31,397 nt of DNA, taken from positions 1-31,397 of the forward strand of contig JAFLCF010000030.1 of assembly GCA_017303735.1 (NCBI GenBank), in the 5' to 3' direction. The notes below the pieces were generated by a model, which searched no databases, was not told where the DNA came from, and saw nothing but the letters and a program-made list of their open reading frames with translations. Positions within the stretch are counted from its first letter, which is position 1. Each line of letters opens with the position of its first letter. The translations under genes were made by a program, and so were the position numbers. Positions 17,162 to 24,998 of this stretch are shown here, in pieces. The stretch is from Anaerolineae bacterium (GTDB lineage Bacteria > Chloroflexota > Anaerolineae > Anaerolineales > Villigracilaceae).

Positions 17162-20100
17162 TCAGGATGGCGGCGGACCCTGCAAAGTGAAATAAAATGT
17201 TGCACCGTTTCCCAATTCTGATTCCACCCAGATCTTGCCTCCATGCACTTCGATGATCCTTTTCACGAGCGCCAACCCAATGCCCGTGCCTTCTGATGTT
17301 GAGTCTAATTTGTTGAACAAACCGAAAATCCGTTCGTGATATTCAGGGGCGATCCCCATACCGTTATCTCTGACGAAAAAGACCGGCTTCCCATCCTCTT
17401 TGTTTTGACACCCGATCTCAATGCACGGATTCGGCTGATTGCCCATATACTTGGCAGCATTATCAAGCAGGTTTTGCAGAACTTCAACCAGGCGCGGCTT
17501 GTCGCCAGATATGACAGGCAGGTTGGGCTGGATATCCACCCGCACATTCAACCCGCTCAATCTTCCTTGCACGATCTCAAGCGCCTCATGTATAAGCTCA
17601 TTGAACGAATTGACCTGGGGCGAGTTCATCATGCGCCCGATGCGTGATAGTTCGAGTAGTTCATTCAGCAGTCTTTGCATTTTATTGACCGCATCTTGAA
17701 TGCGCTGCATATCTTTTTTCAGGCGATCCATATTTCCTGAAGCGGCATCCTGTTCGAGATAGCCAAGAAACCCGTTAATGGTCACCAGCGGCGATTTGAG
17801 GTCATGTGAAACCGTGTATGTGAAGCGTTCCAGTTCTGTGTTTTTTGATTCCAGGTCGGCGATCAACTTTTCGCGGTCGGCTTCTGCCTGTTTGCGCGGA
17901 GTAATATCCTCTACCGTACCTTCGTAATACAGCACCTTGCCGGTTTCATCTCTCACCGCCTGCGCCGTCATGGATGTCCAAAATGTGGAGCCGTCTTTGC
18001 GATATTCGAGTGTCTCATACCCGATCAGCCGTTCTCCCGCAGCCAGCCTTCGGCGCACCTCATCCCTTTGATCCGCATTCACATAAAGTTGGGAGGCGAT
18101 ATTGTTCACAATACGGATCATTTCTTCAGGTGAATCATAGCCATAGATGCGCGCCATGGCTGGGTTCACAGTAAGGAAGCGACCATCATCCAAACTCTGA
18201 AAGATGCCATCGATGGAGTTGTTGAAAATGCTGCGATAATTTTCCTCTGCCTGTTTACGAGCGGTGATATCAAGACCAGACGTGAGCGTGTATTTCTGTC
18301 CATCCACAAGAAAACTCTCACTTGAAAGCAAGACCGTTCCCACAGCACCCGAATGGCGGCGGAAACGTATTTCAAAGTCCTTCAAGAATCCATTCTCTTG
18401 TGTTGTCTGTCGCAAGCGCCGGGCATCTTCTGGGTCATAAATAATATTCAGCTCAGAGGCGTTGTGCCCAATCACCTCATCGCGCTGAAAACCAATCCCT
18501 TCCAAAAACGCCTTGTTTGCATCCACGAACAAATTCTCCTGGTTTTCAAGGGTCATAAAAACCTGGGTCGACTCAAAGGCTTTCGAGAATTTTTCCTCTG
18601 AAATCCTCAATGCCTGAGCCGTCTGCCTGTGCTCGTTCAACTCGTTTTGCAGCGCATCCTGATCCAACTGACGCTTAATCGCCGCACCCAGCACATTCGC
18701 CGCCACACGGATCACATCCACTTCCATGGGCGTCCACTCACGTTCGTTCACCGTCTCATCAAAACCGATGGTACCCCATTGCTTGCCGTCCACCACAATG
18801 CGCATTTCGAGCAGGGCTTTCATGCCCATAAAATCCATCCACTCTTTTTCGGCAGGCTCAGTTCGATAATAACTTGCACCGCCTACAAACGGCTCGCCTG
18901 AATCCAATATCGAGTAGTAGCGGGAAAACAATTGATCTTGGACAGGAGCGTTTTGATAATCAGGCTTATCCATATCCGACATTTGCCCGGGCGCCACCCA
19001 CTCATAGCGCAGTGAATTCAACATGACACCGTTCTCTCCCATGTGCTTTTCGAACAAATAGGCATGTGAAGCGCCGAACTCCACCCCCAGTCGCTCAAGC
19101 ACATCCATGATCGTCATGCGCCAATCTGCAGCCCGCAAGAATTGCTCCGCCGCAAAGGTGCTCGCAGCCAGCATGGCTTCCCGTTTCCGCAGATTCGCCT
19201 CGGTCATTTTGCGATCCGTCACATCCTGCATGATCCCTACAGAAGCATACGAAAGATCAGAGTCATCGAAGAGTTCCACCGCGCTATCCGTGATCCATTT
19301 CTCTGCGCCGTTTTTGGCAACCACAAGCATATCTGAACGCCATATTTTGAATTTTCCCGTGCGTGCATGGGCAACCGCATCATCGATCGGCATTCCCTCC
19401 CCTTCACCCAGAGGGATATTTTCGCGCATGATTTTCAACCAAAACTGAGGCGTGATCTCCTCCGCTTTGTACCCAATGATATTTTCGATCTCCCTCCCAA
19501 TAAACTCGTATCTATTTTCTGCATAGTTTCGATAATACGGGACGGCTCCCGCCGCTTCAATGGCTTGACGGTAGATCCGCTCTGACTCATGTAGGCTTGA
19601 TTCGGTTTCCTGACGCTGGATCGCCGCACTGAGAACGCCTGCTGCGATCTTCAAGGCATCTACCTCGGCAGTGCTCCACTCCCGTTCTTTTTCAAAATCA
19701 TCAAAGCCGATCGCACCCCACTCGCGTCCGTTCACAAAGATCGGCACTTCCAAAATGGCTTTCACCCCAATCGATGCCATCGCTTCTTTTTCAACGGGCA
19801 TGAATGTGGAAAGATTTCCAGACCGCACTTCACCGCGTCTTAAGGCTTCCACCTGTTCTTCAAACCCGGCTTGATCGATCTTTGAACCTTGAAAATAAGG
19901 GGTATCAAGGTCGCTGGGGTATCCCGGCGCTGTCCACTCATAACGCATGGAAGTTACGGCTTCGCCCTGCGCGTTGAGATGGTCTTCAAAAAGATAGGCA
20001 TGGGTCACCTTGAGGGTTTTCCCAAAACGTTCGAGCACGGCATCCATATTGGTGCTCCATTCTGGAGACTTTAGAAACTGTTCTGCCGCAAAGGTCACCG

Positions 20101-21640
20101 CTTCCAGAATCGACTCCCGTTCGCGGAGCCGCACCTCGGCATGTTCACGCTCTGCCAATTGCTGTTTTAGCTGATCGAGCAGGTTTGCTTTATCGATGGC
20201 AATCGCTGCCTGAATGGCAACGTTTTCCATTAATTGAATTTGGTCCGATGTATAGGCATCCACCTGCTCGCTTTGTACCGAGATCATGCCAGTCACACGT
20301 CCGCTCACCACCAGCGGAATACCCAAAAATGTATGCAAGACAAAATCATTATCATTCAGCGGCTTGTATTGTCTTTGCACCTCTTCAACCATCATATCGG
20401 GCAAATACAGGGATTTTCCGCTAAAGATCACAGCGCCGGTTAATCCGGGTTGTTCACTCAAGCGGCGTGGCGAATCTCCGAGCGGGGTATCTGCATCAAG
20501 AAAGATGGGATATCTGACGATGTCTGTCTTGTCATCATAGATGGCAACGTAAAACGCATCTGCCCGGATCACATGAGAGATCTCTTCTTGAAGCGCCAAT
20601 AACGTCTCAACCAGATCCTTCCCAGAGGTCAACGAGATGCCAACGCGATACAGCAAGGCAACTTCCCTGGCATGCTGAACCGCATATTGTTCCGACTTCA
20701 CCCGCTCAGATAGATCAGTGGCAACCCCAACCCAGCCTATGGCAGCGCCTGACTCATCCTGTAAAGCCGATACGGTTGCAAGAACGGTCAATGAAGGCTG
20801 CCCATGCCTTGAAACAATATACTCTCCAGACCATACTTCTCCCCTCCGCAAAGCAGACTTAATTTCTTCGACCATGTCTGATGCGATTTTCGCAGGGATC
20901 ACCTCATAATAGTTCCGCCCGATCACCTCTTGGGCTTTCCAGCCGTACAGACTCATGGCAGTCTGATTGCAATAAATGATCGTATCATCGTCAAGACAGC
21001 CCACCACCGCCTGCCCTACACGATCTAGGATTGTCTTTTGGTTTGAAAGTTCCTGCGCATACAGCCGGGATTTTTGAATGTTATTTTGAAGACTCTCTGT
21101 AATAAAGCGTCCGATCACTGCCCCGCTAAGCACGATCAAACTGATTGAGAGGAATAAGGGCAGTTCGGGTGCATCGGGTACATATGGTTGGGTGATCTTC
21201 TGTTTTTCTGCGTAAATAATTAAAGCAATGCTGGCGAGACAAAGCGCCGTATAGAGCATGTAGGGTTTTCGTTCCAAAAGCAGGCTGGCGAAAATAAGGA
21301 TGATGGGGTAAACGATGACACTGCTGGAATGGATCCCGCCTCCTGATAAGATCCCCAGAGTCAGCAGCACCAATGCAGTCATCAGAAAAAGATTCGATGC
21401 GGCTTTTAATTTCCAGAATCGAATCAGCCCGATCACAAGGAATTGGACCAGTATGCTTGCCAGTAAAAACATCACATAAATAATCTGACCTTCTGCGATG
21501 TATACAACCCCCAGGATCACTGCGATGGTGATCATAATCAGCGCCATCAACTGAATATGCAATGCTGAGAGGTTTTTATCCTGATCGCCAAAATCCGGGT
21601 GGCGCAGCCAGCTCATTATTGATTTTACAAACAGGTTCAT
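17162..21640 (-). CDS. Membrane sensor histidine kinase: 6 TM, 4 PAS, 3 GAF, HisKA, HATPase
   Basis: The product has 1492 residues if started at ATG 21640, which has AGGAGAGAG 5-13 bases upstream; a start at 21757 would overlap the preceding gene and has no support. Approximate order: six hydrophobic segments 28-182; PAS 203-320; GAF 325-480; second-type GAF 509-677; PAS 689-806; second-type GAF 822-988; PAS 1018-1124; PAS 1134-1243; HisKA with YTVSHDLKSPLVTINGFLGY and phospho-His1279; HATPase with NLLDNAAKY, DNGMGI and GTGIGLALVKRI, ending at 1492. The H-box variant SHDLKSP is that of phytochrome-like/cyanobacterial kinases. There is no receiver, so the partner must be in trans; the stand-alone RECs of the convergent block are candidates. 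It lies 25 bases after a paralogous kinase gene, probably in one transcript. Confidence 0.92.
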   Translation of the reverse strand: MNLFVKSIMSWLRHPDFGDQDKNLSALHIQLMALIMITIAVILGVVYIAEGQIIYVMFLLASILVQFLVIGLIRFWKLKAASNLFLMTALVLLTLGILSGGGIHSSSVIVYPIILIFASLLLERKPYMLYTALCLASIALIIYAEKQKITQPYVPDAPELPLFLSISLIVLSGAVIGRFITESLQNNIQKSRLYAQELSNQKTILDRVGQAVVGCLDDDTIIYCNQTAMSLYGWKAQEVIGRNYYEVIPAKIASDMVEEIKSALRRGEVWSGEYIVSRHGQPSLTVLATVSALQDESGAAIGWVGVATDLSERVKSEQYAVQHAREVALLYRVGISLTSGKDLVETLLALQEEISHVIRADAFYVAIYDDKTDIVRYPIFLDADTPLGDSPRRLSEQPGLTGAVIFSGKSLYLPDMMVEEVQRQYKPLNDNDFVLHTFLGIPLVVSGRVTGMISVQSEQVDAYTSDQIQLMENVAIQAAIAIDKANLLDQLKQQLAEREHAEVRLRERESILEAVTFAAEQFLKSPEWSTNMDAVLERFGKTLKVTHAYLFEDHLNAQGEAVTSMRYEWTAPGYPSDLDTPYFQGSKIDQAGFEEQVEALRRGEVRSGNLSTFMPVEKEAMASIGVKAILEVPIFVNGREWGAIGFDDFEKEREWSTAEVDALKIAAGVLSAAIQRQETESSLHESERIYRQAIEAAGAVPYYRNYAENRYEFIGREIENIIGYKAEEITPQFWLKIMRENIPLGEGEGMPIDDAVAHARTGKFKIWRSDMLVVAKNGAEKWITDSAVELFDDSDLSYASVGIMQDVTDRKMTEANLRKREAMLAASTFAAEQFLRAADWRMTIMDVLERLGVEFGASHAYLFEKHMGENGVMLNSLRYEWVAPGQMSDMDKPDYQNAPVQDQLFSRYYSILDSGEPFVGGASYYRTEPAEKEWMDFMGMKALLEMRIVVDGKQWGTIGFDETVNEREWTPMEVDVIRVAANVLGAAIKRQLDQDALQNELNEHRQTAQALRISEEKFSKAFESTQVFMTLENQENLFVDANKAFLEGIGFQRDEVIGHNASELNIIYDPEDARRLRQTTQENGFLKDFEIRFRRHSGAVGTVLLSSESFLVDGQKYTLTSGLDITARKQAEENYRSIFNNSIDGIFQSLDDGRFLTVNPAMARIYGYDSPEEMIRIVNNIASQLYVNADQRDEVRRRLAAGERLIGYETLEYRKDGSTFWTSMTAQAVRDETGKVLYYEGTVEDITPRKQAEADREKLIADLESKNTELERFTYTVSHDLKSPLVTINGFLGYLEQDAASGNMDRLKKDMQRIQDAVNKMQRLLNELLELSRIGRMMNSPQVNSFNELIHEALEIVQGRLSGLNVRVDIQPNLPVISGDKPRLVEVLQNLLDNAAKYMGNQPNPCIEIGCQNKEDGKPVFFVRDNGMGIAPEYHERIFGLFNKLDSTSEGTGIGLALVKRIIEVHGGKIWVESELGNGATFYFTLQGPPPS

Positions 21641-21665
21641 GGACTCTCTCCTGACGGTGGCGGTC

Positions 21666-24455
21666 TCACAAAGGCAGCGATTCTTGCAGTGTAAAGTAGA
21701 ACGTTGAGCCTGCTCCTGGTTCTGATTCCACCCAGATCCTGCCGTTATTGACTTCAATGATCCTCTTTACAAGCGCAAGCCCAACCCCCGTACCCTCTGA
21801 TCCAACATCAAGCTTGTTGAACAAGCCAAATATCTGCTCATAATACTCAGAATTGATCCCCATACCGTTATCGCGCACAAAGAATACTTTTTGACCGTGT
21901 TCTCTTTCCTTCATTCCGATCTCAATGCGTGGACTTTTTTGATCGCCCATGTACTTGGCGGCATTGTCGATCAGGTTTTGCAAAACCAGGATCAGGTGAG
22001 GTTTATCGACATGCACAACAGGCAGGTCTGGTTGAATGTGGACTGCAATATTCCGTTCCGTAAGACGCCCGCGAACAATTTCCACAGCCTCGTGAATGAG
22101 ATGTTCAAAAGAAACCAACTCTGGCGGATTCATCATCCTTCCCACACGCGAGAGCTCAAGCAGGTCTTTGAGCAGACTGTTCATTTTATCGACCGCGTTT
22201 TCGATCCTTTTTACATCCTTCTTGAACCGTTCGATATTTCCATTAACCATATCCTCTTCGAGATAGCCCAGAAATCCCCGTATGGTTACAAGTGGTGTCT
22301 TTAAGTCGTGCGAAACGGTGTAGTTAAACCGCTCGAGCTCGGTATTTTTATGTTCAAGTTCCTCGATCAGGGTCTTACGATGCTGCAGTTCACTTTGCAG
22401 GATCGAATCGATCTGACTGCGTTTGATGGCGCCCGCCAATACATTGGCTGCCACGCGCAATGCATCGACTTCGGCATTCGACCACACGCGTTCGTATTCC
22501 ATTTCATCGAAACCGATGCTCCCCCACCATCGCCCATCTATAAATATTGGTACATCCAGCACAGCTTTCATCCCCCGGGTGAGTACATAGTCGAAATCAC
22601 TTTTCTTTAAATGGTCTTTATCACCGATGAAGGGGAACCCGCTACTCATGCTCGCATACCAACTATCCAGGTCATCTTCTCCCAGATACACTTCAGTGAA
22701 GCGTAGGTCACCCATATCGCTTTTGAAGCCCGGGGCAGTCCACTCATAGCGCATGGATGTGAGGATGCGCCCATCGTCCTTCAATTGATTTTCAAAAAGA
22801 TAGGCATGAGAGGCGTGAATGCTCATGCCGAGTCTTTCCAGCATTCCATTTACCTGGGCTCTCCAATCCAATTCCCTGAAAAGCAGTTCTGCGGATATGG
22901 CTACTGCATCCATGATCGTTTCGCGCTGGCGCAGTTCAGCCTCGGCGCGTTTGCGTTCGGCGAGTTCCTGTTGAAGTTGGTCAAGCAGCCCTAATTTTTC
23001 AATGGTTATGGAAACCTGCGCCGCCATCGTTTCCAACAGACGCACCTGATCGCGGGTATAGGCATCCTTGCGAACAGACTGCACCGACATGACACCAATC
23101 ACGCGTTCCTGCAACAGGAGCGGAATGCCGATGTATGAAAGTATGGGAGCATCTACAACCCATACGATCTTGTGTGCCTGCCTGGTTTGAGGGTCGGCTA
23201 TATTTCCCAGATAGAGAGTTTTTCTTTTCGAGATAACCTCCCATGTTAGCCCGGGGGTTTCCTTTAGTTTACGCGGTGGGGGGAGAATATCCTGATTCAT
23301 GTTCAGGAACAGGGTATAGGAAAAGACATCTGTTGCGGCATCATACAAGCCAATGTGAAATGCATCCACCGTCATAACCTGTTTTAATTCCTTCACAAAG
23401 GCGCGCAAGGCTTGGTACAGATTATCGCCGCCGGAGAGGGTCATCCCGAGCCGATAAAGCAGAGATACCTCTTCGGCACGCTGGCGCAGCTCAGACTCCA
23501 CTTGTTTGTGCTCGGTAATATCCTGCACCGCGCCATAAATTCCCGAAAGGCGGTTGTGCTCTTCATCCCATTTCGGGTGGCCATACGAGCGCACCCAGCG
23601 AATCCCTCCATCCTTCCGAACGATGCGGACTTCTGTGACCACTTTTTGGTTGGCATGCAGAGCAGCCATATCGCTGCCATCCTGATTGTGATCATCGGGA
23701 TGCAAAATCGATACCCAGCCGCCTTTGTTGATATATTCCTGGGGTGTATATCCAGTAATGGATTCGAACGCTCCACTAATCCATTGATCTGTGATCGACC
23801 CATTTTGCCCATACTGCACGAAAAAAGCATAATCAGACATCACAGATGTGATCAGGCGGTACTGTTCTTCATTGGTCTTTGATCGTGCTGCCGCGTCGGA
23901 TAAGCTTTGCAGTGCAATTTGTAGTGGCGCAACCGTAAAAGCAAGGTTGATAAATAGCAATATCCACGCAGACATGGGAGGAAATGTGAATATTTGAGGG
24001 AAATCAACGCCCATCGTCTCGGCAGCGATCATGCCCAACCCGGTTAATAAACTGAGAACAGCATAGGCATAAGCGCCGCACCCGCCCAATATGACCCCGG
24101 CTGCCACCGTGCCCGAGATAAAAAACATAATATCGAGGCTTTGTATGCCGGAAGAAATAGCAGATATGAAGACAGTAAATAACCAAAGAGATCCAAGCAT
24201 CAGGGTCCCCGCTGTTTGAACCATGCCACGCCGATTAAGACTGACTCCAAAGATCGTGATCAGCAGAGCCGCGATCAGGATCATGGAGGTAATTTCTTTT
24301 TCTTTGAAGAAAAATAACACTCCGACACCACCCAAGATCAAAAGGGCGGAACTCATATGGATGTGCAAAGCGTTCAAAGCCCGGGCGCGACGCGTCTTTT
24401 CCTCATCTTCAGGAAAAACAGGCGCTGAAAAGAACTTAAAAAAACCATGCAACAT
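21666..24455 (-). CDS. Membrane sensor histidine kinase: 6 TM, PAS, 2 GAF, HisKA, HATPase
   Basis: This is a 929-residue paralogue of the kinase that follows it. Order: cytosolic N-terminus with PVFPEDEEKTRRARALNALH (12-31); about six hydrophobic segments 34-182; PAS 198-316 (LHPDDHNQDG, DITEHK); GAF about 328-490; second-type GAF about 505-685 (ASHAYLFENQ, SMRYEWTAPG, GSIGFDEMEYERVWS); HisKA with YTVSHDLKTPLVTIRGFLGY and phospho-His716; HATPase with NLIDNAAKYMG, DNGMGI and GTGVGLALVKRI. From the ELE-KNTELERF segment onward it matches the downstream kinase almost without gaps, so the pair arose by duplication and then diverged in number of sensor domains. ATG 24455 has CCGGAG 8 bases upstream. 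No receiver is attached. Confidence 0.92.
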   Translation of the reverse strand: MLHGFFKFFSAPVFPEDEEKTRRARALNALHIHMSSALLILGGVGVLFFFKEKEITSMILIAALLITIFGVSLNRRGMVQTAGTLMLGSLWLFTVFISAISSGIQSLDIMFFISGTVAAGVILGGCGAYAYAVLSLLTGLGMIAAETMGVDFPQIFTFPPMSAWILLFINLAFTVAPLQIALQSLSDAAARSKTNEEQYRLITSVMSDYAFFVQYGQNGSITDQWISGAFESITGYTPQEYINKGGWVSILHPDDHNQDGSDMAALHANQKVVTEVRIVRKDGGIRWVRSYGHPKWDEEHNRLSGIYGAVQDITEHKQVESELRQRAEEVSLLYRLGMTLSGGDNLYQALRAFVKELKQVMTVDAFHIGLYDAATDVFSYTLFLNMNQDILPPPRKLKETPGLTWEVISKRKTLYLGNIADPQTRQAHKIVWVVDAPILSYIGIPLLLQERVIGVMSVQSVRKDAYTRDQVRLLETMAAQVSITIEKLGLLDQLQQELAERKRAEAELRQRETIMDAVAISAELLFRELDWRAQVNGMLERLGMSIHASHAYLFENQLKDDGRILTSMRYEWTAPGFKSDMGDLRFTEVYLGEDDLDSWYASMSSGFPFIGDKDHLKKSDFDYVLTRGMKAVLDVPIFIDGRWWGSIGFDEMEYERVWSNAEVDALRVAANVLAGAIKRSQIDSILQSELQHRKTLIEELEHKNTELERFNYTVSHDLKTPLVTIRGFLGYLEEDMVNGNIERFKKDVKRIENAVDKMNSLLKDLLELSRVGRMMNPPELVSFEHLIHEAVEIVRGRLTERNIAVHIQPDLPVVHVDKPHLILVLQNLIDNAAKYMGDQKSPRIEIGMKEREHGQKVFFVRDNGMGINSEYYEQIFGLFNKLDVGSEGTGVGLALVKRIIEVNNGRIWVESEPGAGSTFYFTLQESLPL

Positions 24456-24573
24456 ACTTCGAACTCCGGGTATCTTTGATTCTACAGGTGCGGGCAGAGT
24501 GACAAATACCAGCCTTCCAATTCTGACTCAGGAGAATGGTTTCGAGCTTCTCGGTTTGGAAACAGCTTTTCAT
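24436..24573 (-). CDS. Possible 45-residue upstream (leader) ORF before the kinase pair
   Basis: An ATG at 24573, 6 bases after GGGGGA, opens a 45-codon frame that ends at 24436, inside the start of the kinase gene (20-base overlap). The peptide contains an ICHSARTC cluster and no recognised domain. It lies in the roughly 165-base leader between the likely promoter and ATG 24455. It could couple translation to the kinase, or be chance. Confidence 0.2.
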   Translation of the reverse strand: MKSCFQTEKLETILLSQNWKAGICHSARTCRIKDTRSSKYVAWFF

Positions 24574-24623
24574 GATGATCCCCCATCCCTTCAAGATGTG
24601 CTTATGAAAAGATGGGTGCTGTC

Positions 24624-24629
24624 ATTTTA
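24624..24629 (-). promoter_or_regulatory. Candidate -10 element for the kinase pair (TAAAAT in GGGGTAAAATGAC)
   Basis: Reading the minus strand, GGGGTAAAATGAC carries TAAAAT with a T-rich -35 region (TTTATT) about 17 bases upstream. The same GGTAAAATG core precedes the glycosyltransferase gene at 27060-27065, and TAAAAT is also the -10 of the MOSC promoter. Confidence 0.4.
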
Positions 24630-24640
24630 CCCCGCGTTAT

Positions 24641-24679
24641 CAGAAAAATAAAAATGGCAGACAAATTGCCCGCCATTTT
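24641..24679 (-). terminator. Rho-independent terminator downstream of the glycosyltransferase unit
   Basis: On the minus strand AAAATGGC (24672-24679) pairs with GCCATTTT (24651-24658) and is followed by TTTTTATTTTT. It lies between the glycosyltransferase unit and the kinase promoter, separating the two transcripts. Confidence 0.7.
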
Positions 24680-24966
24680 CTATAAAGCGCTTGATGGTCA
24701 CTCTGGCTGACAAAGGCGGTGTGGAAGTTATATCCCACGGCCTACTGTGCAGTTATTTTGCCTGCATTGTGAAGAGCGATTGCTTTCTGACAAGGGCACG
24801 TTCTGCTTTTGCAATCGCAGCCTGGGGATCTACCGTTGCGCTGGCGTTCCTGACCAGAAGATAGAGCTCAGGGTTTTTCAACAGGCTTAACCAATCCTCA
24901 TATCCCATGGAGGCAGCACGGGCTTCGCCCCTTTTTTCGTCCTGGGTGGTTTGTGCTGAAAAGCCC
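24680..24966. other. 287-base stretch without a confident gene
   Basis: This stretch lies downstream of the glycosyltransferase stop. It holds one open minus-strand frame (24753-24998, listed separately), a 55-codon plus-strand frame from ATG 24694 with no ribosome site, and a short GGGCTTCGCCC hairpin with T6 on the plus strand (24920-24937). It may be the eroded remains of a gene. Confidence 0.4.
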
Positions 24967-24998
24967 TTACCGAAAAGTGATCTCCCAGATATGAACAA
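24753..24998 (-). CDS. Hypothetical small protein or gene remnant
   Basis: An open frame of up to 81 codons overlaps the 3' end of the glycosyltransferase gene by 32 bases if the TTG at 24998 is used; the first ATG is at 24908 (51 codons). Neither start has a ribosome site. The predicted product is soluble, mildly charged (GYEDWLSLLKNPELYLLVRN, then AIAKAERALVRKQSLF) and looks more protein-like than a typical shadow frame. I do not recognise it. It could be a translationally coupled small protein, a C-terminal piece left after a frameshift, or noise. Confidence 0.25.
   Translation of the reverse strand: MFISGRSLFGKGFSAQTTQDEKRGEARAASMGYEDWLSLLKNPELYLLVRNASATVDPQAAIAKAERALVRKQSLFTMQAK

Noticed and set aside
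21641..21757. N-terminal extension of the 1492-residue kinase
   Set aside because: It would overlap the upstream kinase by 92 bases, has no ribosome site and is not hydrophobic like the real start; ATG 21640 has AGGAGAGAG.
24694..24861. 55-codon plus-strand frame after the kinase promoter region
   Set aside because: No ribosome site or promoter, and it is opposite the minus-strand small frame.
24920..24937. GGGCTTCGCCC hairpin followed by T6 on the plus strand
   Set aside because: The stem is only 4-5 bp and no plus-strand gene ends here; more likely chance.
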